From the NCBI GenBank assembly GCA_022072125.1, contig JAJVIH010000017.1, forward strand, positions 1 through 63,842: a stretch of DNA of 63,842 nt, written 5' to 3'. Under the pieces are notes generated by a model, which was given only the letters and a program-made list of their open reading frames with translations, did not search any database and was not told where the DNA came from. Of this stretch, positions 53,025 to 61,124 are shown one piece after another. The DNA is from Myxococcota bacterium (GTDB lineage: Bacteria > Myxococcota > JAJVIH01). The number at the start of each line of letters is the position of its first letter. Within the stretch, counting starts at the first letter, position 1. The translations under genes and the position numbers were made by a program.

Positions 53025-53560
53025 GCAATGGAAATCGCAACAAATGGCAGGGCGGCGGTCGTCGCCAGAACGGCGGCCATCAGGCGCAATCGAGAGACCA
53101 ACGGGATGAACTGGAAAGCGTTGACGAAATCTGGTCCAACTACCTTAAGGATGGATACTTCAATGAGAGGGGATTTCCGCGAACCGAGTTCATGGACCGC
53201 GAACATGTGATGCCTCTTGTGGAGGCGCTTGGGTCGCGAGACCGTAATCCGCCGCTTACCAATTCCCAGATTCGCCGGTTCTTCAATCACGCCCGTGGCA
53301 TCGAAACGCGGTTGCGGAATGGATCTGATTGGGGGGAGATTGCGCACGCTTTTCATCAACTCGATTTGGCCGCCGCGGACGCCGCGGGGAAATCCGACAA
53401 GAAGATTCCGCTGCTGTTCCACGATTTCATTCGTGCAAATGTCATGGCGGTCACAAGAGACCCTGATCCCGCGCGTGCGTTCATCAAAGGATTCATGCCG
53501 CATTTCGAGGCCGTCATTGGCTTCGGCAGCGGTAAATTCACGGAAGGCAAAAGATCATGA
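53021..53560 (+). CDS. csm2: Csm2 (Cas11), small subunit of the Csm complex
   Basis: 179 aa, mostly helical. It contains LTNSQIRRFFNHARGIETRL, which matches the 'LTTSQIRKF' region of Csm2, and a C-terminal FIKGFMPHFEAVIGF of the family. The first 40 residues are disordered, Gln/Gly/Arg-rich and specific to this protein. Csm2 forms the belly filament that contacts target RNA and Cas10. ATGA overlaps at both ends. Confidence 0.85.
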   Translation: MSNGNRNKWQGGGRRQNGGHQAQSRDQRDELESVDEIWSNYLKDGYFNERGFPRTEFMDREHVMPLVEALGSRDRNPPLTNSQIRRFFNHARGIETRLRNGSDWGEIAHAFHQLDLAAADAAGKSDKKIPLLFHDFIRANVMAVTRDPDPARAFIKGFMPHFEAVIGFGSGKFTEGKRS

Positions 53561-54288
53561 CCCAGCGTAAACTCACCAAGCTCATCAAACTCACCGGTAA
53601 GATCAAGCTCAAAACCGCCACGCGGGTTGGCGGCAACGATGGCTCGCTTCGAATTGGCGGCGTCGACCTGATGTGCATAAGGGATCCGGTTACGGACTTG
53701 CCCTATATCCCGGGCTCATCGTTGAAAGGGGCCATGCGCGCCGCCATCGAAAAGAAAGAGGGCCGGTGGGGGAGACCGAAGGAGAATCACCGCGGACAAT
53801 TCGAAGACAACCCGAAAGAACCCTGTATGTGCGGAACGTGTGCAATCTGTCGCGTATATGGGGCGCACAAAAACACCCAATCCCGCACCGGCCCGAGCCG
53901 CATCGTCGTTCGCGATGCCCATCTTATCCAGGAAGATCAAAAGATTGGAAAGATGGAGATCAAAACGACAAACACGATTGATCGAAAAACAGGAGCCGCT
54001 GTTCATCCACGGATGGAGGAGCGTGTTCCCGCCGGTTCGATGTTCAAACTTGAAATGGTCTTGTCCGTGTACAACGATGACGCCACTTTCGAGTACGATG
54101 AAAAGCGGGGTGAAGAAGCGCTGTTGGAAGTCATCGGCACAAGCCTGGGCCTGGTTCAGGAGGGCGCGGGTCTTGGATCGAGTGTGAGCCGCGGTTCCGG
54201 GCAGATCGAATTGATCGATCCCGAGATGGAGGAAATTGAAAAGCCCAAGGTTGTCTTCAAGCCCATCTCATCGCACGAAAGCAAATGA
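53557..54288 (+). CDS. csm3: Csm3 (Cas7), backbone RAMP and target RNA endonuclease
   Basis: 243 aa. RAMP fold with the signature LPYIPGSSLKGAMR; catalytic Asp (about D37) in LRIGGVDLMCIRDP, so target RNA cleavage every six nucleotides is predicted to be active. A Cys-rich stretch CMCGTCAICRVYGA probably binds zinc, as in other Csm3. Gly-rich loop GAGLGSSVSRGSGQI near the C-terminus. It is the only cas7 gene in the operon. Confidence 0.9.
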   Translation: MTQRKLTKLIKLTGKIKLKTATRVGGNDGSLRIGGVDLMCIRDPVTDLPYIPGSSLKGAMRAAIEKKEGRWGRPKENHRGQFEDNPKEPCMCGTCAICRVYGAHKNTQSRTGPSRIVVRDAHLIQEDQKIGKMEIKTTNTIDRKTGAAVHPRMEERVPAGSMFKLEMVLSVYNDDATFEYDEKRGEEALLEVIGTSLGLVQEGAGLGSSVSRGSGQIELIDPEMEEIEKPKVVFKPISSHESK

Positions 54289-55238
54289 CCCTCAAAGCCT
54301 TTCGTATCACCATCCGGCCGCATGGGCCGTGGCGCACGCCTTGGCGCGCCGATGTGCTCGCGGGTTCGCTGGTCTCCGCCGTGATACGTGTGGCCGGCGC
54401 CGATGAAGTAGTCCAGAACATTATCAGACCCGCGTTCGAGGGCAGGCATGCCTTCGCTGTTTCGGATGCTACCCCCAAGGGCTGCGTGCCGGCTCCGATG
54501 TCGCTTCAGAATCTGGAATGGCCGTTTGAATATTTAAAGCCCATCAAGCGCATCCGGTTTGTACAGCGGAAAGTGATTGATGACCTGCGTAATGGGCGGT
54601 ATCCCACTATCGAGACGCTCCTCAAATCACAGCCCGTGATGTCAAGGCGCCACGTACTGGTGCGTAACAGCATCAATCGCGAATTTCACACCACCGGATA
54701 CGAAGACGGCGGCGGCCTGTACAACGAAGAAGTGGAATGGCCGGAGGCGCCGCACCTGGACATCGCCGTGCGTTGCGAAGATCAGGCTTTTGACTGGCTG
54801 AAGAGCGCTTTTGAACTGCTGGCCCATGCAGGTTTTGGCGGCGGCCGGAGCGTGGGCCGCGGAGCATTTGATATTGTCGAGCCGCTCGCCCGGGATGAGT
54901 GGTATGACAAACGCCATCCAGACGGAGCCTGGATGGCCCTGGGCTGTTTTCAACCCGCCAGCCGCGATCCCACTGACGGATTGTGGCGTGCGTTTCGCAA
55001 GGATGGCTGGTTCAGCCAGGAACTGGGGGCTCCCCAGGCGGAAAAAGAACCCATGATGCTGCTCGAAGCCGGCGCCTGCTTCAAGGGCATGAATGACGAC
55101 GGCTGTCTGGGCCGCGCCATTGATTGCACCAGAGAATTGGCCGATATGGCGTCCCGTAAGTGGTTTCAGGAACAAGGTTTGGCGGTCGCGCACTTTGCGC
55201 TGGCTCCAGCCATCTGGATTGGCAAGCCATCCTGGTGA
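54285..55238 (+). CDS. csm4: Csm4 (Cas5), crRNA 5'-handle binding RAMP
   Basis: 317 aa. N-terminal GPWRTPWRADVLAGSLVSAVI corresponds to the first RAMP strand/helix of Csm4, and GFGGGRSVGRGAFDIV to the glycine-rich G-loop. Csm4 binds the 8-nt crRNA tag and anchors Cas10. Divergent sequence, but length and gene order support the call. No csm5 gene follows; the next ORF is a CARF protein after 38 bp. Confidence 0.78.
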   Translation: MTLKAFRITIRPHGPWRTPWRADVLAGSLVSAVIRVAGADEVVQNIIRPAFEGRHAFAVSDATPKGCVPAPMSLQNLEWPFEYLKPIKRIRFVQRKVIDDLRNGRYPTIETLLKSQPVMSRRHVLVRNSINREFHTTGYEDGGGLYNEEVEWPEAPHLDIAVRCEDQAFDWLKSAFELLAHAGFGGGRSVGRGAFDIVEPLARDEWYDKRHPDGAWMALGCFQPASRDPTDGLWRAFRKDGWFSQELGAPQAEKEPMMLLEAGACFKGMNDDGCLGRAIDCTRELADMASRKWFQEQGLAVAHFALAPAIWIGKPSW

Positions 55239-55276
55239 CGCCCCGCTGACGAAATTCAGACCCGGAGGAAATCAAA

Positions 55277-56560
55277 ATGGACATGACCAGTCAGGTTCTT
55301 GTGATGACAGTGGGAACTGGCGACCCAGAACAACAGGAAGAGACCTTGTTCAAACCCATGAGAGAGTCCATTAAAAAGGGCGAATGGAAACAGGTCATCC
55401 TGCTTCCGTCAAAAATGACGGAAGCAAATGCCTCTCGTCTGAAAACCTCACTTCCAAACTCGTTCGATATTTTTTCCTTGCCGGGATATGGCGATGAGGA
55501 TGATGTGGACAGGTGTTACCAACACTTCGTGGGAGTGTTGCGCGAACTCGTGAGAAAAAATGGCGCACCGCATATCGTCTGCGACTTTACGCGCGGAACC
55601 AAGGCCATGTCGGCGGCCCTTCTGATGGCCGCGATTCGGTGTGGCGCCGTTCACGCCCGGTATGTCACTGGTGAACGCGAAGGACCAACCGTAAAACCGG
55701 GCGCGGAAATTATTCATGATGTCCGGTTGGCCACGGCGATGGTGGAGTGGGCGCTCTCGGCCGCGGAATCCATGTTGAATGGGAGGGCTCCATCGGCCGC
55801 GATGAAATTGTTGGAGATGCCCGGCATAAAGGATCCGCCCGTGCCTGACGAGACTTCCGGGCGCCGGGCCCTGCTGCTTCATTTCGCTCGAATGCTCACC
55901 GCATGGAACCAGTTTGATTACCGTCGTGCTATTCAACTGGCACGTGAATCGCCAGGGACCACATCGCCGGAATTGCTCAATCATCTTGAAATGTGCCGGG
56001 TTCCGCAAGATTCCGATCAATGGGACAAACTCGATTGCATGGGAAAATCCCAAGTGCTCGAACACCTGATCGCGGACATGATCGAGAACGCGCGGCGATG
56101 TTGTGAGAGCGACGGCTACGAAGACGCCTTGCTGCGCCTTTACCGCGCGACCGAATTGATCGGGCAAGCGAGGTTGTTTCGTGAAGGGCTCGACTCCGGG
56201 AATTTGAACAGCAGTCACCCCGCGGTTCGAGAGTTGATCCAAGACAATAAGAAGCCGCTTCAACCCAATGATAAAGGGGTCTATCAAGCGGCCCGCCTGG
56301 ATGCCGCCCGTCTGCTCACGCGTTGCGACAATCTGGACTCCAGGTATTTGGGCGAGATGCTGAAAAAGGAGGATGATGCCGCGAAGTCCATGCACAAACG
56401 GAACCTGAGCGTGCTCAACCATGGCTATCAAGCGCAGGCGCCGCAAGACCAGCAAGACTGGGAGGCCATGTTTCAACGCATCGAGGGGTTGTTTCGCCAG
56501 CTTTGCGAAGATGCGGACGTGAAGTTGAACACCGCCCGTTTCCCCAATCCGCCGGCATGA
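55277..56560 (+). CDS. CARF-HEPN effector (TIGR02710/Csm6-like), cyclic oligoadenylate-activated RNase
   Basis: 427 aa with GGAGGAAA upstream. The N-terminal Rossmann-like CARF domain has VLVMTVGTG and the ligand loop CDFTRGTKAMS (D103, T105, K109). The middle is helical. The C-terminal domain has RNLSVLNHG (R375, H382), an RX4-6H HEPN RNase motif. This matches the TIGR02710 family of type III accessory proteins. Predicted to be activated by Cas10-made cyclic oligoadenylate and to cleave RNA nonspecifically. Its stop overlaps the cas6 ATG. A CARF-encoded ring nuclease activity cannot be judged from sequence alone. Confidence 0.82.
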   Translation: MDMTSQVLVMTVGTGDPEQQEETLFKPMRESIKKGEWKQVILLPSKMTEANASRLKTSLPNSFDIFSLPGYGDEDDVDRCYQHFVGVLRELVRKNGAPHIVCDFTRGTKAMSAALLMAAIRCGAVHARYVTGEREGPTVKPGAEIIHDVRLATAMVEWALSAAESMLNGRAPSAAMKLLEMPGIKDPPVPDETSGRRALLLHFARMLTAWNQFDYRRAIQLARESPGTTSPELLNHLEMCRVPQDSDQWDKLDCMGKSQVLEHLIADMIENARRCCESDGYEDALLRLYRATELIGQARLFREGLDSGNLNSSHPAVRELIQDNKKPLQPNDKGVYQAARLDAARLLTRCDNLDSRYLGEMLKKEDDAAKSMHKRNLSVLNHGYQAQAPQDQQDWEAMFQRIEGLFRQLCEDADVKLNTARFPNPPA

Positions 56561-57618
56561 CATCACCCGGAAACCATCCCGCCGCCCTGTTGATGCCCGC
56601 CACCTTGCCCGTGGCGCGCCTGACCGCCACCTATGTGGCCCGCGGCGCGCTCGACCTGGGGGTTTTCGCCGGACCCGCGGTGCGGGGCGCGCTGGGGCAA
56701 TCGCTCCGCGAGTCCGCCTGCGTCACCCGGCTCAAGGATTGCGCGCCCTGCCCATTCACGCACGGTTGCGCCTACGCCTTCCTGTTCGAGACGGAGTTGT
56801 TTCCGCGCGCTCGCCACGGCGGCCAGGCGACGGCCGGCTATGCGCTTGGCCCCATCTCGCCCGCTGGCGGAATGCTGGCGCCGGGGGCCGTATTCACCGT
56901 CTCCCTGCACCTGTATGGACCCGCCGTCACCCATGGCGCGCTGTGGGCCAGCGCGCTCTCCCGGCTCGGGGACAGTTCGTTCGCGGGCGGCGCGCTTGCC
57001 TTTCGCCACGTCACGACCTGTTGGCCCGCGGCGGAACGGGAGGAGTCCGGCTGGCGCCCGCCGCCGCCGCCCTCCCTGGCGGCCTGGCTGCACAACCCGC
57101 CGCCGGTGGACATGCCGGCCGATCTGTGGCTGAGCTACGCGGGGCCCGCCCGCCTGCGCCGGAAAGGGGTGGAGTTGACGACCCCGTCGTTTTCCGATGT
57201 GGTTCGCGCGCTGTTGCGCCGTGCATGGGAAGTCGAACATGATCACGGCTCCCCGCTATGGCCTCCGGAGCGGGAGAACGCGGTGCATATGGCTCTCGCG
57301 GCGGCGGACCTGGTCGCCAGCAGTGAATCGCGGTTGTCCCGTTTGATGGTGGAGCGGCGCGACCGGCGCGTCGCCGGGGTCGCTGGCGAACAGGTTTTCC
57401 GGGGCGCGCCGGGATGGCTTGCTCCGGTGGTCATGCTGGCGGCGTGGTTGCAGATAGGCAAGGGCGTGGCGCAGGGGTATGGAGCCACCCGTGTCGCCTG
57501 GCGTGAGTCCGGCGAAAAAAAAGATGAATGTTCAGGAGATGGCGCGGGGATCCAGGGCGTTTTTTCCGGTGATAAAATGGAAAAAGCACTTGATCTTTCA
57601 GATGATTTTCTGGCATAG
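56557..57618 (+). CDS. cas6: Cas6, pre-crRNA processing endoribonuclease
   Basis: 353 aa; the ATG at 56557 overlaps the CARF gene stop. RAMP-type Cas6 of the large 'CRISPR system precrRNA processing' kind, with C-terminal Gly-rich loop GKGVAQGYGATRV and Cys pair CAPCPFTHGC. Composition is much more GC-rich than the preceding five genes. The last 35 residues (from about codon 320) are hydrophilic, AT-richer and unlikely to belong to the fold; they read through the DNA just before the first repeat, which may double as the CRISPR leader. The stop codon's last base is base 1 of repeat 1. Confidence 0.85.
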   Translation: MTSPGNHPAALLMPATLPVARLTATYVARGALDLGVFAGPAVRGALGQSLRESACVTRLKDCAPCPFTHGCAYAFLFETELFPRARHGGQATAGYALGPISPAGGMLAPGAVFTVSLHLYGPAVTHGALWASALSRLGDSSFAGGALAFRHVTTCWPAAEREESGWRPPPPPSLAAWLHNPPPVDMPADLWLSYAGPARLRRKGVELTTPSFSDVVRALLRRAWEVEHDHGSPLWPPERENAVHMALAAADLVASSESRLSRLMVERRDRRVAGVAGEQVFRGAPGWLAPVVMLAAWLQIGKGVAQGYGATRVAWRESGEKKDECSGDGAGIQGVFSGDKMEKALDLSDDFLA

Positions 57619-58312
57619 TTTTACTCACCCCTAATTTGGGAGGGGATTGAAACATGGTGAGTGTCGCGTTAAGCACGCGAAGGGTTTTACTCACCCCTAA
57701 TTTGGGAGGGGATTGAAACCCGGCCTTCGCGCTGGGAGAATTGAAGCGGGTTTTACTCACCCCTAATTTGGGAGGGGATTGAAACCGCGATGCGCGCCGA
57801 TCACGCGGCATCCGCGTTTTACTCACCCCTAATTTGGGAGGGGATTGAAACGAGCCGCCGCGCCACGCCGGGGGTGGTCAGGTTTTACTCACCCCTAATT
57901 TGGGAGGGGATTGAAACCATTGCGCCAGCACGTCTGGCGTGAGCCAGTTTTACTCACCCCTAATTTGGGAGGGGATTGAAACCACTCCGCGAGCGTTTCC
58001 GGCGTGAGTCGGGTTTTACTCACCCCTAATTTGGGAGGGGATTGAAACTCATGGCAAGCTCCTTTCCCCGCGTGCGCGGTTTTACTCACCCCTAATTTGG
58101 GAGGGGATTGAAACTCAGGGCAAGCTCCTTTCCCCGCGTGCGCGGTTTTACTCACCCCTAATTTGGGAGGGGATTGAAACCCAGCACGTCATCCGGGAGG
58201 CGTTCGCGGAGTTTTACTCACCCCTAATTTGGGAGGGGATTGAAACCTGTGAAAGCGCGTAATCAATTGAGCCTTCGTTTTACTCACCCCTAATTTGGGA
58301 GGGGATTGAAAC
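57618..58312 (+). CRISPR. CRISPR array, 11 repeats and 10 spacers
   Basis: Repeat of 36 nt, identical in all 11 copies, starting GTTTTACTCACCCC and ending GGGGATTGAAAC; CCCCT...AGGGG forms the processing stem and ATTGAAAC is the typical 8-nt 5' tag, so transcription runs with the cas operon. Repeats start at 57618, 57684, 57750, 57816, 57882, 57947, 58013, 58079, 58145, 58211 and 58277. Spacers are 30 nt, except spacer 5 with 29 nt, shorter than the 34-40 nt usual for type III. The first repeat begins inside the cas6 stop codon; there is no intergenic leader. The last repeat is not degenerate. Spacers 7 and 8 differ at one base; spacers 4 to 6 share an encoded motif in reverse complement. Confidence 0.98.
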
Positions 58313-58465
58313 CCGGAGTGTATGACGTCCGCCGCTTGGGCCACCGCCGGGTGAGGGACGGCCGCGCGCGGGAAATAAATCCGGTTTGCTTTTCACCACG
58401 CCATGGGTAAGGTGTAAGCACGAGTTGGGGTGCGAATCCGTTCCGACCGCCGCCACAGGTGCTTC

Positions 58466-59866
58466 ATGTCTGGCATCCATTCCTCTGTCGCCCATCCGCG
58501 TGTTCTGGTTGCGCTGGCGCTCTCCGCCTGGATGATCTCCTGCGGCTCGTCTCCCGGCACCGTGGACCTGGACGCGGCGCTGGATTCCCCCGGCTCGCGC
58601 TCCACTGCCGGCGACGCCAAAACCGCCGACCGCAAGGCCCCGCCGCCGGAAGAGGAGTGTTCCTCCGACGACGACTGCGGCGAGAATGAAATCTGCAACA
58701 GCGACAAGAAATGCGAGGAGGCCGGCGAACTCGACGGCTCGGTGATCGATCCGGGGCCGGAGGATTCTGGAACTCCGCCGGAAGACGCCGGAAATCCCCC
58801 GGAGGATTCAGGCCAGCCGCCAAAGGACAGCGGCGTTCAGCCCTCCGACGCGGGCGATCCGGCGGATGTCCCTGTTGTCAAGGATAGCGGTCCCGTGGAC
58901 ACCGGCGGCCCGAAAGACACCGGACCGGCGGATACCGGTCCGCCGCCCGCCGCGGGACAAATCCTGCCCGGCGAGGGGCTGAACCTGAGCCAGGGCGGCG
59001 TGAAGGCCAACCTGCGGCTGGGCGTCACGGCGGGCGAGGCGGGCAAGCTGCTGGGCGGCGACGGCGCCACCATCGCCGAGTTGAACAACACCGAATTTGG
59101 CCGTGGTTACGACGCCCTGGGCGTTGCGCTGCTCTATCTGGACAGCGATGGCAACGACAAATTCACCGCCGGCGACAAACTGCATTTGATCGTCGTGCGC
59201 AAAAGCTCCAACGCGGTGACGAAGGGCAATAACGGCATTGGCAAACCGAAGACCGCCTTCGCGGGCGAGTTCGGTCCGCCGGAAGGTTCGGACAAGCTGG
59301 GCGGCGCCACGCCGATTGATATCTGGTTCACCAAGGGACTGAACATCACCATGGAGGCCAGCGGCGCGGTGCAGAGCATCAGCGTGTTCAAGGCGCAGAA
59401 GCTGGTTCCCAATGCGGCGATTGATCACCGCGGCCTGCGCCTGGATCCGCCCATCGGCCTGCAGGCCGACGTACCGGAGGGGGACAAATTCTCCAAGGCC
59501 TCGGGCATCCTGGGTCCGCCGGATGTCGTCTCGCGCAAGGGCGATCTCATCACGTGGTCGTGGCCCTCGCTGGGCGTCACCCTGGTGAACGGCCAGGGCA
59601 AGGAAAATATCAACGTCATCGCCGTGACCCGGCCCTATCAGGGCAAGCTCAAGGGCACGGCGCTGGAGATCGGCTCCACCCGCGCCCAGGTGGAGCAGGC
59701 GCTGGGCAGGCCCGCCAAGTCGGTGACCGAGGGGGGCCAGCAGCTTTTCCTCTACAAGATGAAGGAAAAGACCATCGTCGTGAAGAAAATTGTCCAGTAC
59801 CTCGCCGTCTACTACAACAGCGACGATCTGGTATCGAGCTATATCGTGGACTACGTGGAACAATAG
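58466..59866 (+). CDS. Lipoprotein with Cys module, Pro/Asp linker and BamE-like repeats
   Basis: 466 aa from the ATG at 58466 (AGGTG upstream). Signal peptide ends in MISCGS. One Dickkopf-like module (CSSDDDCGENEIC) near residue 75 links it to the family at 2037-7870. Residues about 90-165 are a linker of repeated PxDSG/PxDTG motifs. The globular part has three similar segments: LRLGVTAGEAGKLLGG, FSKASGILGPPDVVS and LEIGSTRAQVEQALGRP, each followed by beta strands, like repeats of the SmpA/BamE fold. An acidic loop LDSDGNDKFTAGDKL could bind calcium. Exposed outer-membrane lipoprotein is likely. Confidence 0.7.
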   Translation: MSGIHSSVAHPRVLVALALSAWMISCGSSPGTVDLDAALDSPGSRSTAGDAKTADRKAPPPEEECSSDDDCGENEICNSDKKCEEAGELDGSVIDPGPEDSGTPPEDAGNPPEDSGQPPKDSGVQPSDAGDPADVPVVKDSGPVDTGGPKDTGPADTGPPPAAGQILPGEGLNLSQGGVKANLRLGVTAGEAGKLLGGDGATIAELNNTEFGRGYDALGVALLYLDSDGNDKFTAGDKLHLIVVRKSSNAVTKGNNGIGKPKTAFAGEFGPPEGSDKLGGATPIDIWFTKGLNITMEASGAVQSISVFKAQKLVPNAAIDHRGLRLDPPIGLQADVPEGDKFSKASGILGPPDVVSRKGDLITWSWPSLGVTLVNGQGKENINVIAVTRPYQGKLKGTALEIGSTRAQVEQALGRPAKSVTEGGQQLFLYKMKEKTIVVKKIVQYLAVYYNSDDLVSSYIVDYVEQ

Positions 59867-59874
59867 GAGACCCT

Positions 59875-60345
59875 GTGAGCGAGCAGTCCTACCTGAAACT
59901 CAAGGAGTTCGTGGAGCGTCATCCGGTGGCGGTGCGCAGCGCCCAGCCGCTGAAAACCGGCGTGGAAGTGGGCATCTCCTTCGTGGGAGACAACGAGAAA
60001 TACCATTTCCGCAAGGAGAAGGACGGCGGATACCTGCGGCGCGGACCCGCCTCCGATCCGGATTTCTCCCTCATCGTCCCCGATGCGGCGGTGGAGGAAA
60101 TCGGCGCCATGAACACCGATGACATCGGCGAGTTCGGCATCGCCTTTTTCAAGCTGGTGCTGACCCAGGAGCAGGCGCGCAAGATTCACGTGCGCATCCA
60201 CGCCGGCGTCTTCTCGTTTCTGACCCATGGTTATTTCGGCGTGCTCGCCCTGGGCGGCGGCAAGGTGATGAAATACCTGGGCGGCAAGGGCTTCGGCAGC
60301 CTGGGCGCCATCAAGGACGCCATCACCAAGGCGCGCGGCGCCTGA
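59875..60345 (+). CDS. Hypothetical protein, possibly SCP2-like (156 aa)
   Basis: GTG start at 59875 after TAGGAGA, eight bases past the lipoprotein stop. Soluble, mixed alpha/beta; the segment KYHFRKEKDGGYLRRGPASDPDFSLIVPD recalls sterol-carrier (SCP2) domains. C-terminus is Gly/Lys-rich. Probably in an operon with its upstream neighbour. Family call is a guess from pattern only. Confidence 0.55.
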   Translation: MSEQSYLKLKEFVERHPVAVRSAQPLKTGVEVGISFVGDNEKYHFRKEKDGGYLRRGPASDPDFSLIVPDAAVEEIGAMNTDDIGEFGIAFFKLVLTQEQARKIHVRIHAGVFSFLTHGYFGVLALGGGKVMKYLGGKGFGSLGAIKDAITKARGA

Positions 60346-60385
60346 TGCGGGAACCGGCGTCCGTTTCACCTGTCTTGATCCGGCG

Positions 60386-61042
60386 ATGAGCAACGAATCC
60401 AGACGCGGCGATGAAAGCGTCAGCGAGCGGGTCGCGCGCGCCTTCGAGCAGGACAATCCCCCGCCCGGGTCATCCCCCGATCCGGGCATGGACCTGGAGT
60501 TCGCCCAGCCCCGGCGCCCGTGGGTGTTGCCCGCGCTGTTTCTGGCGGTCACTTTCTGGATGATATGGACCTGGCGCGCGGAACTGGAATACTGGTTTTC
60601 CTCCCCGGAGCCCATTGTTCTCGGCGACGCGCTGGAACGCGATCTGAAAAAGGCGGATCTGCCCCATAACCGCCTCGTGACGGTCAAGGGGATGACGCCC
60701 ATGCTGTCGGTCAGCGCGCGCACCATCACCGGCGACCGGAAGTACGTTGTTCTGCTCAACACGAATATCCTGGTGGAGCGTGCGCCGGAAACCAGGGGGG
60801 GGGGCGAGACGCGGGAATTCACCGGCCGCCTGATGAAGGCGGAGGGGCGCAAATTCACGGCGGTGATTGATGAATACGCCAAATCGAATTTCGAGATTGA
60901 GCCAGCCGCCGCGTGGGTGCTGAGCGAGGGAGAATTTCCGCGTTCGGGCTGGCAGGCTCCGGTGGGAGCCTGTGTGCTGCTCCTGCTCACGGCATGGAAT
61001 CTCTTCCGGCTCGTTCATTCCCTGCGGTCCGGGCGCGGGTGA
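60386..61042 (+). CDS. Hypothetical membrane protein with two transmembrane helices (218 aa)
   Basis: ATG at 60386. Hydrophilic Asp/Arg/Pro N-terminus, helix 1 at about residues 46-63, a soluble loop of about 130 residues, helix 2 at about 192-210. The loop, with ILVERAPETRGGGETREF, is encoded by a run of ten G (60795-60804). Resembles no characterised family. Precedes the AAA+ ATPase gene. Confidence 0.6.
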   Translation: MSNESRRGDESVSERVARAFEQDNPPPGSSPDPGMDLEFAQPRRPWVLPALFLAVTFWMIWTWRAELEYWFSSPEPIVLGDALERDLKKADLPHNRLVTVKGMTPMLSVSARTITGDRKYVVLLNTNILVERAPETRGGGETREFTGRLMKAEGRKFTAVIDEYAKSNFEIEPAAAWVLSEGEFPRSGWQAPVGACVLLLLTAWNLFRLVHSLRSGRG

Positions 61043-61124
61043 AAGGGCGCTGATTTCCCGCCGCCTTCGCCGGATTGTTCAGCCGCCCGCCGGTTTGATA
61101 ACCTGACGGCTCGCGGAGGACATC

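Noticed and set aside
57618-58312. Minus-strand ORFs encoding FQSPPKLGVSKT repeats
   Set aside because: They are the reverse complement of the CRISPR repeats read as protein, not genes.
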